DNA from: Ruminococcus sp.
Lineage (GTDB): Bacteria; Bacillota; Clostridia; Oscillospirales; Ruminococcaceae
Length of the DNA stretch: 64,000 nucleotides
Assembly (NCBI GenBank): GCA_017397925.1
Contig: JAFQHO010000084.1
Span: 108,033-172,032, forward strand
Direction of reading: 5' to 3'
Shown: piece by piece, positions 42,054 to 51,412 of the stretch
Position numbering within the stretch: position 1 is the first letter of the stretch
Layout of the letters: each line of letters starts with the position of its first letter
Notes under the pieces: generated by a model
What the model saw: the letters and a program-made list of their open reading frames with translations, nothing else
What the model was told of the DNA's origin: nothing
The model's database searches: none
Made by a program: the position numbers and the translations under genes

Positions 42054-45000
42054 GTGTATCTCAAATCTTTGGAAATACAGGGCTTCAAGTCCTTTCCTGA
42101 CAAAATCAGTCTTACCTTTGATAAAGGTCTTACAGCGGTTGTAGGTCCCAACGGCAGCGGAAAAAGTAATATCGGCGACTCTGTTCGCTGGGTTCTTGGA
42201 GAACAGTCTACAAAAACTCTCCGAGGAAACAAAATGGAGGACGTTATTTTTTCCGGTACTGTTGCAAGAAAACCTATGGGCTTTGCCGCAGTTACCTTAA
42301 ATATAGATAATTCAGACAATGTTCTTTCTGATATGGGCGACGAGGTTGCAGTTACACGAAAGCTTTACCGAAGCGGTGAAAGCGAATATATGATAAACGG
42401 CAGGTCGTGCCGTCTTAAAGATATAAATGAGCTTTTTATGGATACGGGACTTGGCCGTGACGGTTATTCTATTATCGGACAGGGACGTATTGCTGAAATT
42501 GTTGGTGCGAAAAGCAATGAGCGCCGCGATATATTTGAAGAAGCGGCAGGTATCTCCAAATTCCGCTACAAAAAGCTTGAAGCAGAGCGAAAGTTGACAG
42601 CGGCACAGGAGAATATTCTTCGTCTTTCAGATATACTTTCAGAGCTTGAAAGTCGTGTCGGACCGCTGAAAATACAATCGGAAAAGGCACAGAAATTTAT
42701 TAAGCTTGCTGATGAAAGAAAGCGTCTGGAGCTTTCAGTATGGGTTAATCGTCTTGACGAATTGAAAGTTAAGCTTGATAAGTTGGAGGAAAATATACTT
42801 CTCAGCCGTGCGGAGTATGAAAATACGGAAAATGACATCGCCCGCGAGGAGGAAAAGCTTCAGGAAAGCTACCGCCGTATGCAGGAATGTACAATGAAAT
42901 CCGATGAACTGCGTCGAAAAATGCTGGAGGAGGAACAGTCCTCATCACAGAAAAAGTCCGATATTGCGGTATTTGAGAATGATATAAGCCATTGCGGAGA
43001 GGCTATACAAAAGGCTAAAAAGGCTGTGGCGGAGTCTGAGGAAACAAAGCGTGACCTTGAATTGCGCCGTAAAGAGGCTGAAAAGAAAATAGCTGACCTT
43101 GAATCTGAAAAAGCTTTACTTTCAGAAGAAATCAACAGCATTCTTGCTGAAACTCAGGCTGCAGAGGGTAAAAATTCTGAAATTGGTGATTCCGTTGAAA
43201 AGGCTAATAATGAGATTAATAATCTCCATATCAGGCAGACAGAGTTGAATTTTGCTGCAGAATCGGCAAAACAGCAGGCATACGACGAAGAAAAGCGTCT
43301 TAACGAACTGCTTGAAAGCATCGGCAATACTGAGGCTGCTGTAAGCGGCTATAATAAAAAAATCGCCGATAATAAGACGGAATTACAGAAAATCGATAAG
43401 AAAAAATCAGAGCTTGCAAATAAATTAAGCGGCATAGAGAGGCTTTACAGTTCCCGTAAGGAAGGTTTTGAAAATGCAAAATCGGAGCTTGAAAAATCTC
43501 TGTACGAGCTGAAAAACCGCGAGCAGAGAAAGAAAATACTCATTGACCTTGAAAACAGTATGGAGGGCTTTGCGGGCAGTGTAAAGCAAATTCTGAAAGC
43601 TGCAAAACAGGGTAGGTTGAGCGGTGTTTACGGCACAGTTGCTCAGAATATCAGTGTTGACGGACAGTATGCCCTTGCTGTAGAAACGGCTTTGGGCGGC
43701 GCAATGCAGAATCTTATTGTGGAAAATGAGGATGCGGCAAAGCGTGGTATCAGATTTCTAAAAGAAAATCACGGCGGACGTGCAACTTTTCTTCCCATAA
43801 CCTCGGTAAAGGGCTATGAGTTCAGGGAAAAGGGACTTGAGGACTGCGAAGGTTTTGTTGCTATGGCTGATAAAATCGTCGGCTATGACAGTAAATTCAG
43901 CGGAATTATTGCCTCTCTCCTCGGGCGTATCGCCATTGCGGAGGATATTGATTCCGCAACGATTATAGCTAAAAAATACGGCTATAAATTCAGAATTGTA
44001 ACTCTTGACGGGCAGGTTATTAATGCCGGCGGTTCATTTACAGGTGGTTCAGCACAGAAATCTGCAGGAATTTTCACCCGTAAAAATGAAATTGAGAAGC
44101 TTGAAAATGAAATTAATCAGCTTACGGCACAGCGCGGACAGCTTGATACAAAAATGGAAAAATATCGTGCTGAGGCTGAAAAACTGCGTTATGACCGTGA
44201 ATCTGCAAAAACAGAAATGGCAGAGTGCAGCTCTGCGGAAATCCGTATTAATGCGGAACTTTCAAGCCTTGAAGTCCTTATAGAGCAGCTCAGGGCGGCA
44301 GCCGAAAACTCCGAAAGGCAACAGGAGGAGTTCAGAAATCGCATATCTGCGGCAAAACAGGCCGAGGCGGACGCACGCAAGGCGGCTGAGGTTCTTGATG
44401 AGAAAATCAAGGCTGCAGAGGAAAAGCTTGCTATAGAGCAGTCAAGCCGCGAAAAGCTTCGTATGGAACGAGCAGCACTGTCGGAAAAGCTTTCGGGTAT
44501 GAAAATCCGCGAAATGGAACTTTCAAAGGATATACAGGCTGTATGCGACGATATAAAGCGTATAGAATCAGAACTTGAAAATCTCAGCGGCGACAACAGG
44601 CATTTTGAAAATGAAATTGAGCTTAATCAGCGTATTATTGCAGAAAAACAGAAGGCCATCGCTGAACTTGAAAAGGCGCTTGAAAACGTAGGTAAAAACG
44701 CTGATAAATATACCGCTGAAATACAGAGGTATCAGAATATCCACACGGAGCAGAACCGCCTTGTAAGCGAAATACAAAAGGGTATGAAACAGCTTAATGA
44801 GGCTAAGGAAAAGCTTTCAGGAGAGGTTACACGTCTTGAAGAACGCAGGGATGCTGCAAACCGTGATACGGACAATATAAAGCGTCAGCTTATGGATGTT
44901 TACGAAATGACGTATTCAGAGGCAGTACAGACTGCAGAAAAAATAGAGGATATCGTAGCGGCACAGGCTGAACTCAATTCAGTCAAGAATAAAATCAAGG

Positions 45001-45626
45001 CTCTCGGCAGCGTAAATGTTGACGCTGTTGAGGAATATCGTGAGGTATCGGAAAGATATGAGTTTATGTCGGCACAAATGGCTGACGTTCAGAACTCCAA
45101 AAGGGAACTTGAAAGGATAATTGCTGAACTTACGGAGGATATGTGCCGTATTTTCAGCGAAAGCTTTAAAATTATCAATTCCAACTTCAAGGAAATATTC
45201 GTGGAGCTTTTCGGCGGCGGTAAGGCTGAGCTGATATTAACCGACCCTGAGAACGTTCTTGAATCGGGAATAGAAATCAGCGTTGCTCCTCCCGGAAAGG
45301 TTATCAAGAACCTTATTTCTCTTTCAGGCGGTGAGCAATCATTTGTGGCTATTGCCATTTATTTCGCTATTCTGCGGCTTCGTCCTGCACCGTTCTGTAT
45401 ACTTGACGAGATTGACGCGGCTCTTGATGAAGTAAACGTAAGAAAATATGCTCAGTATCTGAAAAATTTCACTGATACAACGCAGTTTGTTCTTGTTACC
45501 CATAGACGAAGCGCTATGGAGGAGGCAAATGTGCTTTATGGTGTTACAATGCAGGAGGACGGCATATCCAAGCTTCTGAAAATGGAACAGGTAGATTTCC
45601 AGGAGGACGCAGCTGATATACAATAA
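42054..45626 (+). CDS. smc: Chromosome segregation protein SMC
   Basis: A 1190-residue SMC: N-terminal Walker A (VVGPNGSGKSNIGDSVRWVL), a coiled-coil arm (about 170-500), a hinge (about 520-640, GVYGTVAQNISVDGQYALAV, GGSFTGGS), a second coiled-coil arm (about 670-1010) and the C-terminal ABC signature LISLSGGEQSFVAIAIYFAI with Walker B PFCILDEIDAALDEVNV. With ScpAB it forms condensin. GTG start at 42054 with CGGAGGTGAG upstream. Followed by ftsY. Confidence 0.97.
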   Translation: MYLKSLEIQGFKSFPDKISLTFDKGLTAVVGPNGSGKSNIGDSVRWVLGEQSTKTLRGNKMEDVIFSGTVARKPMGFAAVTLNIDNSDNVLSDMGDEVAVTRKLYRSGESEYMINGRSCRLKDINELFMDTGLGRDGYSIIGQGRIAEIVGAKSNERRDIFEEAAGISKFRYKKLEAERKLTAAQENILRLSDILSELESRVGPLKIQSEKAQKFIKLADERKRLELSVWVNRLDELKVKLDKLEENILLSRAEYENTENDIAREEEKLQESYRRMQECTMKSDELRRKMLEEEQSSSQKKSDIAVFENDISHCGEAIQKAKKAVAESEETKRDLELRRKEAEKKIADLESEKALLSEEINSILAETQAAEGKNSEIGDSVEKANNEINNLHIRQTELNFAAESAKQQAYDEEKRLNELLESIGNTEAAVSGYNKKIADNKTELQKIDKKKSELANKLSGIERLYSSRKEGFENAKSELEKSLYELKNREQRKKILIDLENSMEGFAGSVKQILKAAKQGRLSGVYGTVAQNISVDGQYALAVETALGGAMQNLIVENEDAAKRGIRFLKENHGGRATFLPITSVKGYEFREKGLEDCEGFVAMADKIVGYDSKFSGIIASLLGRIAIAEDIDSATIIAKKYGYKFRIVTLDGQVINAGGSFTGGSAQKSAGIFTRKNEIEKLENEINQLTAQRGQLDTKMEKYRAEAEKLRYDRESAKTEMAECSSAEIRINAELSSLEVLIEQLRAAAENSERQQEEFRNRISAAKQAEADARKAAEVLDEKIKAAEEKLAIEQSSREKLRMERAALSEKLSGMKIREMELSKDIQAVCDDIKRIESELENLSGDNRHFENEIELNQRIIAEKQKAIAELEKALENVGKNADKYTAEIQRYQNIHTEQNRLVSEIQKGMKQLNEAKEKLSGEVTRLEERRDAANRDTDNIKRQLMDVYEMTYSEAVQTAEKIEDIVAAQAELNSVKNKIKALGSVNVDAVEEYREVSERYEFMSAQMADVQNSKRELERIIAELTEDMCRIFSESFKIINSNFKEIFVELFGGGKAELILTDPENVLESGIEISVAPPGKVIKNLISLSGGEQSFVAIAIYFAILRLRPAPFCILDEIDAALDEVNVRKYAQYLKNFTDTTQFVLVTHRRSAMEEANVLYGVTMQEDGISKLLKMEQVDFQEDAADIQ

Positions 45627-45680
45627 CTTTCATTTATAAATCATAAAAACCCCTTTAAATCATCATAAACGGAGGATATT

Positions 45681-47066
45681 ATGGGATTATTCACTAAAAT
45701 CGCTGAAGGTCTGAAAAAAACGAAGGACAGCTTTCTCGGCGGACTTCAGCGTATATTCAATTCATTTACAAAAATAGACGAGGAGCTTTTTGAAGAACTT
45801 GAAGAACAGATGATTATGAGCGATATCGGCGTTGATACATCTGTTGAGATATGCGACAGAGTGCGTAAGCTTGTTAAGGAAAGGGGTATTACCGACCCTA
45901 ACGACATTATGGAGCTTATTCACGAGGTTATTTCCGACATTATGGGAGATGATACAGGACTTGACTTGTCTGTTTCACCTGCTGTAATTATGGTTATCGG
46001 TGTTAATGGTGCAGGTAAAACTACAACTATCGGCAAGCTCTGCCACCAGTTCAAGCAGGAGGGCAAAAAGGTAGTTGTTGCGGCGGCTGATACTTTCCGT
46101 GCGGCTGCTATTGACCAGCTGCAGGTATGGACTGACCGAGCAGGTGTTGAGATTGTAAAGCACGCTGAGGGCAGTGACCCCGGTGCTGTTGTATATGACT
46201 CTCTTGACGCTGCAAAGGCAAGAAATTGCGATGTTGTGGTAATTGATACCGCAGGCAGACTTCATAACAAGAAAAATCTTATGGAGGAACTTAAAAAAAT
46301 AAATCGTATCATCGACAGCAAGGCAGGAGAATGTTCCCGTGAAATACTTCTTGTTCTTGACGCTACAACAGGTCAGAATGCAGTAAGCCAGGCTAAGCTT
46401 TTCAGCGAAACTGCGCCTATTACGGGTATTGTTCTTACTAAGCTTGACGGTACTGCAAAGGGCGGTATTGTTATCTCAATCAAGAATGAGCTGGGAATAC
46501 CTGTGAAGCTTATAGGTGTAGGCGAGAAAATTGACGATTTACAGCCATTTGACAGCCGAATGTTCGTTGATGCTCTCTTTGATATTGACGAGGCTAAGCG
46601 TAATGCTGCCGAGAGAGCAGAAGAAAACGAGGATATAGATGATATTCCCGAAATTGAGGAAGTACCGGAGATTGAGGATATTCCTGAGATTGAGGAAACA
46701 GAAGATGTTGAGGATGTTGCCGAGGTTGAGGAAACTCCCGAAGTTGAAGATGTTCCCGAAATTGAGGAAACTGAGGAAATTGACGAAATCGAGGAAATTG
46801 CGGATATTCCTGAGGTTCAGCTTGCTCCTGAGGTAGAACTTGGACCCGAGGTTGAGCTTGCTCCCGAAGTTGAGGATATCGCAGAGGTTGAGGAAACTCC
46901 TGAGGTTGAAGATGTTCCTGAAATAGAGGAAATACCTGAAATCGAGGAAATCTCCGAGGCAGAAGACTCAGAGCCTGTAGAGGCTGAGGACGAAAAGCCC
47001 GAAAAGAAGAAAAAGAAAGGCTTCTTCAGCAGACTTTTCGGCAGAAAGGGTTCAGACGATGAATAA
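45681..47066 (+). CDS. ftsY: Signal recognition particle receptor FtsY, with C-terminal acidic repeat tail
   Basis: A 461-residue FtsY. Residues 1-20 ([20 protein letters not shown]) are an amphipathic helix; the NG GTPase domain spans about 20-310 ([57 protein letters not shown]). Residues about 312-440 are a run of acidic repeats of the [15 protein letters not shown] type, ending in a basic amphipathic tail [16 protein letters not shown]. In most FtsY proteins the acidic A domain and membrane-binding helix are N-terminal, so the C-terminal placement is odd. Docks SRP-ribosomes at the membrane. GGAGG ribosome site. Confidence 0.95.
   Translation: MGLFTKIAEGLKKTKDSFLGGLQRIFNSFTKIDEELFEELEEQMIMSDIGVDTSVEICDRVRKLVKERGITDPNDIMELIHEVISDIMGDDTGLDLSVSPAVIMVIGVNGAGKTTTIGKLCHQFKQEGKKVVVAAADTFRAAAIDQLQVWTDRAGVEIVKHAEGSDPGAVVYDSLDAAKARNCDVVVIDTAGRLHNKKNLMEELKKINRIIDSKAGECSREILLVLDATTGQNAVSQAKLFSETAPITGIVLTKLDGTAKGGIVISIKNELGIPVKLIGVGEKIDDLQPFDSRMFVDALFDIDEAKRNAAERAEENEDIDDIPEIEEVPEIEDIPEIEETEDVEDVAEVEETPEVEDVPEIEETEEIDEIEEIADIPEVQLAPEVELGPEVELAPEVEDIAEVEETPEVEDVPEIEEIPEIEEISEAEDSEPVEAEDEKPEKKKKKGFFSRLFGRKGSDDE
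46640..46965 (+). repeat. Degenerate tandem repeat inside ftsY
   Basis: Codes for the acidic V/I-E-E/D repeats. A block of about 48 bp near 46720 (coding [16 protein letters not shown]) recurs near 46886 with a few third-position changes, showing internal duplication. Confidence 0.75.
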
Positions 47067-47628
47067 GATAGTTTTTGCTACAAATAACGCAAATAAGCTC
47101 CGTGAAGCTGCGGAAATTCTTGCACCTCTCGGAATTGAGGTCATATCTCAGCGTGAAGCAGGCGCAGACTGCGATCCCGAAGAAAACGGCGCAACATTTG
47201 CAGAAAATGCTATGATAAAGGTGAAGGCTGTATATGACATTGTGAAAATTCCCGTATTTGCCGATGACAGCGGACTTTGCGTCAATGCCCTTGACGGCAG
47301 ACCCGGAGTATACTCCGCAAGATATGCACCTAAAGGACAGGAATGTGCAAAACTCCTTGAGGAAATGAAAGATATTCCGGACAATAACAGAGCAGCGTCA
47401 TTCCAGTGCGTTATCGCCTATATGGACGAAAAAGGCATTTTTACTGTGAACGGCGGATGTATAGGGAAAATCGGCTATGAGGAAAAGGGTACAAACGGCT
47501 TTGGCTATGACCCTGTATTTGTAGTCGGGGATAAGACAATGGCTGAAATGACAGCCGAGGAAAAAAATGCTCTCAGTCACCGCGGCGCGGCTTTAAGAGC
47601 GTTATATGAGATGTTAGCGAAAGGATAG
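47059..47628 (+). CDS. rdgB: XTP/dITP diphosphatase (RdgB/HAM1 family)
   Basis: A 189-residue protein: IVFATNNANKLREAAEILAP, VFADDSGLCVNALDGRPGVY with the catalytic acidic residues, and GTNGFGYDPVFVV with SHRGAALRAL. It removes inosine and xanthosine triphosphates from the pool. Overlaps ftsY by 8 nt. Confidence 0.95.
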   Translation: MNKIVFATNNANKLREAAEILAPLGIEVISQREAGADCDPEENGATFAENAMIKVKAVYDIVKIPVFADDSGLCVNALDGRPGVYSARYAPKGQECAKLLEEMKDIPDNNRAASFQCVIAYMDEKGIFTVNGGCIGKIGYEEKGTNGFGYDPVFVVGDKTMAEMTAEEKNALSHRGAALRALYEMLAKG

Positions 47629-47633
47629 TAATT

Positions 47634-47936
47634 ATGCTTACAAGTAAACAGAGAGCGTATCTCCGTGGTATTGCGGCAGAATACGAAACTATATTCCAGA
47701 TTGGAAAAGGCGGCGTTACCGAGATGATGTGCAAGGAAATCGGTGAAGCACTCCGCAAAAGAGAGCTTATAAAGCTGAAAGTTCTTGAAAATTCGGGCTG
47801 GACTGCAAGAGAGGCAGCTGACGCTGTGGCTGAGCAGACAGGTGCAGATGTTGTACAGGTAATAGGTAATAAATTTGTACTTTTCAAGCGTAATCCCAAA
47901 GAGCCTGTTATCGAGAACATCCCAAAGGCGAAATGA
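47634..47936 (+). CDS. yhbY: YhbY-type CRM-domain RNA-binding protein
   Basis: A 100-residue CRM protein: LTSKQRAYLRGIAAEYETIF, QIGKGGVTEMMCKEIGEALR (GxxG loop) and VVQVIGNKFVLFKRNP. Binds pre-50S ribosomal particles. Overlaps nadD by ATGA. Confidence 0.92.
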   Translation: MLTSKQRAYLRGIAAEYETIFQIGKGGVTEMMCKEIGEALRKRELIKLKVLENSGWTAREAADAVAEQTGADVVQVIGNKFVLFKRNPKEPVIENIPKAK

Positions 47937-48544
47937 GAATAGGTATATATGGGGGCAGCTTCAACCCTGTTCACAACGGGCATATTCATCTTGCTGAAGG
48001 TGCGGCGGATATACTTCATCTTGACAGAGTATATCTTGTGCCGTCCAGGATAAGTCCCCACCGTTCAAGCGATGAATACGCTTCGGGAGAGGACAGAATG
48101 GAAATGCTCCGACTTGCCTGTGAGGGCAGCGGCAGACTGTTTCCCTGCGATTACGAGCTGACAAACGACAGGAAAAGCTATACTATATATACAGTTGAGG
48201 AATTCCGTCGGCGTTTTCCTGATGATGAGCTTTTTCTCCTTGTGGGCAGCGATATGCTCCTTTGTTTTGACAGTTGGAACAGATTTGAAGATATTCTGAA
48301 AGAGGTTACACTTGCCGTTGTTTCAAGAAATGACGGAGATTTCGAAATTCTTGAAGAAAAGGCAGAAAAACTGCGTGAATTCGGGGAAATCGTTGTGTGT
48401 CCGGTAGAGCCGTTGGAGATGTCTTCATCTGAGATCAGAAAAAAAATTGCAGAAAATAAAAAAATCTCTTGCTATCTTCGCGAAAATGTAGTACAATATA
48501 TTACATTGAGAAAACTTTATCGAGGTGATAACATTGTTCTATAA
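47933..48544 (+). CDS. nadD: Nicotinate-nucleotide adenylyltransferase
   Basis: A 203-residue nucleotidyltransferase: IGIYGGSFNPVHNGHIHLAE (HxGH-like motif), VYLVPSRISPHRS and the C-terminal SSSEIRKKI motif. Makes nicotinate adenine dinucleotide. Coupled with yhbY upstream; overlaps yqeK. Confidence 0.94.
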   Translation: MRIGIYGGSFNPVHNGHIHLAEGAADILHLDRVYLVPSRISPHRSSDEYASGEDRMEMLRLACEGSGRLFPCDYELTNDRKSYTIYTVEEFRRRFPDDELFLLVGSDMLLCFDSWNRFEDILKEVTLAVVSRNDGDFEILEEKAEKLREFGEIVVCPVEPLEMSSSEIRKKIAENKKISCYLRENVVQYITLRKLYRGDNIVL

Positions 48545-49118
48545 ACCCGATGAAAAAAAGAAATATCTTAAAGATAATCTTTCCTCAAAGAGATATCAGC
48601 ATTCTCTTAATGTTGCAGTTGAGTGCAGAAAACTTGCGGAAAAATACGGTGAAGACCCCGAAAAGGCTTACTTTGCAGGGCTTCTCCACGATGTCTGCAA
48701 AGAACTTGCTCCTGAGGAACAATACAGGCTTATTGAAGAAAGCGGGTTTGCTATATGCCGCGAGGAACGGGAAACACGCTCGCTATGGCACGCTGTAGCA
48801 GGGGCTTATTTCATAAAAAGCGTATGGGGGATAGAGGATATTGATATTATAAATTCTATCCGTTTTCATACAGTAGGCAGAGCAGGTATGTCAAGACTTG
48901 AAGAAATTGTATATCTGGGCGACCTTGTATCAGCTGACAGAAGCTACAAGGATGTTGATAAAATGCGCAAACTTGTATATACTGATCTTGACGCGGCTAT
49001 GCTTGAGGGATTTGTTTTTTCTATAAAATCGGTTGTGAAAAAAGGCGGAGTTGTGCCGCCCTGCACCGTAGAGGGGTACAATTTTTACACACGTCTTATA
49101 AAGTCGGATAAAAAGTAA
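48534..49118 (+). CDS. yqeK: YqeK-type HD hydrolase (symmetrical Ap4A hydrolase)
   Basis: A 194-residue HD protein: RYQHSLNVAVECRKLAEKYG, GLLHDVCKELAPEEQY (HD), WHAVAGAYFIKSVWGIED and IRFHTVGRAGMSRLEEIVYL. YqeK cleaves Ap4A symmetrically and is always near nadD in Firmicutes. TTG at 48534 is chosen because GAGGTGAT (48522-48529) lies 4 nt before it; the in-frame GTG at 48525 overlaps that site. Confidence 0.9.
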   Translation: MFYKPDEKKKYLKDNLSSKRYQHSLNVAVECRKLAEKYGEDPEKAYFAGLLHDVCKELAPEEQYRLIEESGFAICREERETRSLWHAVAGAYFIKSVWGIEDIDIINSIRFHTVGRAGMSRLEEIVYLGDLVSADRSYKDVDKMRKLVYTDLDAAMLEGFVFSIKSVVKKGGVVPPCTVEGYNFYTRLIKSDKK

Positions 49119-49173
49119 ACGGCATATGCCGATAAATCAGCGAATTCACTGACAGAACGAAAAGAGGATGAAA

Positions 49174-50658
49174 ATGGAGAATAAAGACTTTCATTCAAAT
49201 GACATCAAGCAGAATAAACCTCTCGGAAAGCTCGTCAGAGTTGACCGTAGCAGGGAAAATGAGAAAATCGGGGCAGAAGCTTCGGAATACCGTGGAAGGT
49301 ATGAAGCGCCACCTACGGAAAATCGTGGACGATACGAGGCAGGAAATTCAGATGTACCGAAAAAGCTTGTAAAAGTCACTCAGGGCGAGAATGTTCCGCC
49401 ACGACAGAATACCGAGATAAAAAGAAAAAAATCCACAAAGAAGTCAAAGAAGGCTAAAAGATACGAAAAACTGATAAATATATCAGTTAAGATTATTTCT
49501 GTCGTATCAGCTTTGGTTGTAGCATTTGTTCTCGTACTGAATATGCCCATACTCGTGGATAAGGAAAACGGCGGCAATATTTCTGTATACAATTATATAA
49601 AGAATATGAAGCCTGCTGCTATGGAAGGAGAGCTTAACAAGGAAAATGTAAAGCTTGACCTTAAACCACAGGAGGAAATAGCACAGGAACTTCCTGAACT
49701 GAATGACGGGCTTGACCTGCCTCAGCTGGTCGAGGGACAGTACAGTGTTCTTTTTCTTGGATTTGATGAGGAGGAATTCAACACTGATGTTGTGTGGGTT
49801 GTGCAGTTTGATATCGGTCACGCAAGTATACGAATACTGCAAATTCCCCGTGATGTCTGCTTCCCTGATTACACAAGCAGCGTAACACGTAAATTCAACA
49901 GCATATATTCAATGGGTGACCCGTCTATACAGCCGCCTATTCAGCGTACTGTAAATGCTGTTCAGGAGAATTTTGGTATACCAATTGATGCGTATATCAC
50001 AACAGCTTGTTTTGATATTGTGGAAATTGTTGACCTCATTGGTGGTATACCGATAACAATAGAAAATGAAATTATTTATGAACACGATAAGATAATCCCT
50101 GAGGGAGATATTACTCTTACAGGACAGCAGGCGGAGTGGTTTATTCGTTTCCGTCGTGAGTGGATGCAGGGCGATATAGGCCGTATGCAGAATCAGCGTA
50201 GATTTATGGCAGCGGCTATGCAGAAGCTTTTCTCCATTGTAAAGGATGAGGGTAGATTGAAGCTATACGGCTATATCAAGGAGATATACGAAAAGGAGCT
50301 CCTTTATACCGACCTTTCAATAGGTGATTTAAGCAAGGTTGCGGATTTTGCCTCAACGGTGGATATGGAAAATGTCCGCGTTGATATAGTGCCCGGTGAG
50401 GACGCAATATTCTATGCAGCAGACGGAAACGGTTACTCCGTATATTCAGTTCACAAGCAGGAAACAATTGACTTGCTGAACAACTATTACCGTCCATATC
50501 AGACGCGTATGACCCAGAACGATACTTCAATGGTTGAGCTTGTACTCAATCATCAGTATGATTTATATGACGATACAGGAGCATCTCTTGAGGAAATTGA
50601 GAAATCAACAGAGCCGATGAGAAATCCTGATATGAAACCTTGGTGGAAGGAAGATTAA
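49174..50658 (+). CDS. LytR-CpsA-Psr (LCP) family protein
   Basis: A 494-residue protein: a charged cytoplasmic N terminus (1-95), one TM helix (about 100-122, VKIISVVSALVVAFVLVLNM), and an extracytoplasmic LCP domain (about 180-390) with LQIPRDVCFPDYTSSVTRKF, LIGGIPITIENEI and RFRREWMQGDIGRMQNQRRF, carrying the Arg/Asp residues that hold the pyrophosphate lipid. LCP enzymes attach teichoic acids or polysaccharides to peptidoglycan. The N-terminal region holds an RGRYEA repeat. ATG 49174 fits AGAGGA; the ATG at 49168 overlaps it. Confidence 0.92.
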   Translation: MENKDFHSNDIKQNKPLGKLVRVDRSRENEKIGAEASEYRGRYEAPPTENRGRYEAGNSDVPKKLVKVTQGENVPPRQNTEIKRKKSTKKSKKAKRYEKLINISVKIISVVSALVVAFVLVLNMPILVDKENGGNISVYNYIKNMKPAAMEGELNKENVKLDLKPQEEIAQELPELNDGLDLPQLVEGQYSVLFLGFDEEEFNTDVVWVVQFDIGHASIRILQIPRDVCFPDYTSSVTRKFNSIYSMGDPSIQPPIQRTVNAVQENFGIPIDAYITTACFDIVEIVDLIGGIPITIENEIIYEHDKIIPEGDITLTGQQAEWFIRFRREWMQGDIGRMQNQRRFMAAAMQKLFSIVKDEGRLKLYGYIKEIYEKELLYTDLSIGDLSKVADFASTVDMENVRVDIVPGEDAIFYAADGNGYSVYSVHKQETIDLLNNYYRPYQTRMTQNDTSMVELVLNHQYDLYDDTGASLEEIEKSTEPMRNPDMKPWWKED

Positions 50659-50660
50659 TT

Positions 50661-51026
50661 ATGACAGATAAAGAAAAACTTGAACTTATTATAAAATCCC
50701 TCGATGCAAAAAGAGGCGAAGATATACAGGCTATAAAAATTGGCGACCTCACCATTCTTGCGGATTATTTTGTAATTGTTAACGGTACAAGTAATACTCA
50801 TACACGTACCCTTGCAGATGAAGTTGAATTCCAGCTTTCACAGAAGGGTATTGAGCCTATCAGACGTGAGGCAGATACCGGAAATACCTGGATAATTCTT
50901 GATTATGGCGATATTATCATACACGTATTCTATAAGGAAACACGTCATTTCTATAAGCTTGAAGGCTTATGGGCAGACGGCGAAAGACTTGAAATCGACG
51001 ATCTTCTCACCAAGGAGGAGAACTGA
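50661..51026 (+). CDS. rsfS: Ribosomal silencing factor RsfS
   Basis: A 121-residue RsfS/Iojap protein: KLELIIKSLDAKRGEDIQAI, TILADYFVIVNGTSNTHTRT, DTGNTWIILDYGDIIIHVFY. It binds L14 and blocks subunit joining in starvation. ATG 50661 with GGAAGGAAG upstream. In the conserved nadD-yqeK-LCP-rsfS cluster. Confidence 0.94.
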   Translation: MTDKEKLELIIKSLDAKRGEDIQAIKIGDLTILADYFVIVNGTSNTHTRTLADEVEFQLSQKGIEPIRREADTGNTWIILDYGDIIIHVFYKETRHFYKLEGLWADGERLEIDDLLTKEEN

Positions 51027-51391
51027 TGAAAACCAATAACGAAACAGGCAGAAATTACGTTGTAATTGTAGGGGTATATCTGCTTGTAAAAACCGTTATA
51101 AATATGTTTATAGGCGGAGGTTTTGATTTCGGCGGCATAATATTTGCAGTCGTGGCAGCAGCGGCTATGTTCAGTGGTTTGCAGTATCTTAATATTGCAG
51201 TTGCGGCACTTCTTGCCTTTACAGTTGTAAGGAATATGCCTTATAATATGACGCATCTTCCATCTACAGCCATTTATCTTGTAGAGGCTGTCGTAGATGC
51301 ATTAGCTGTTGTGCTTCTTCTTGTTCATAAGGATGTAAAGGAGCATTTCACGAATAAATGGAATGAGTTATCAGAGCTTTTCAAAAAATAA
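51026..51391 (+). CDS. Small integral membrane protein of unknown function
   Basis: A 121-residue protein with about four hydrophobic segments (YVVIVGVYLLVKTVINMFIG, GGIIFAVVAAAAMFSGLQYL, NIAVAALLAFTVVRNM and IYLVEAVVDALAVVLLLVHK) and a short charged C-terminal helix. No family recognised. Its ATG overlaps the rsfS stop (TGATG), and AAGGAGGAG precedes it, so it is co-translated with rsfS and precedes leuS. Confidence 0.75.
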   Translation: MKTNNETGRNYVVIVGVYLLVKTVINMFIGGGFDFGGIIFAVVAAAAMFSGLQYLNIAVAALLAFTVVRNMPYNMTHLPSTAIYLVEAVVDALAVVLLLVHKDVKEHFTNKWNELSELFKK

Positions 51392-51412
51392 TATATGTAA
51401 GGATTGATTAAA

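Noticed and set aside
46640-46965. CRISPR-like or other repeat array in ftsY
   Set aside because: The repeats are in frame, degenerate at third positions and encode acidic protein repeats; no spacers.
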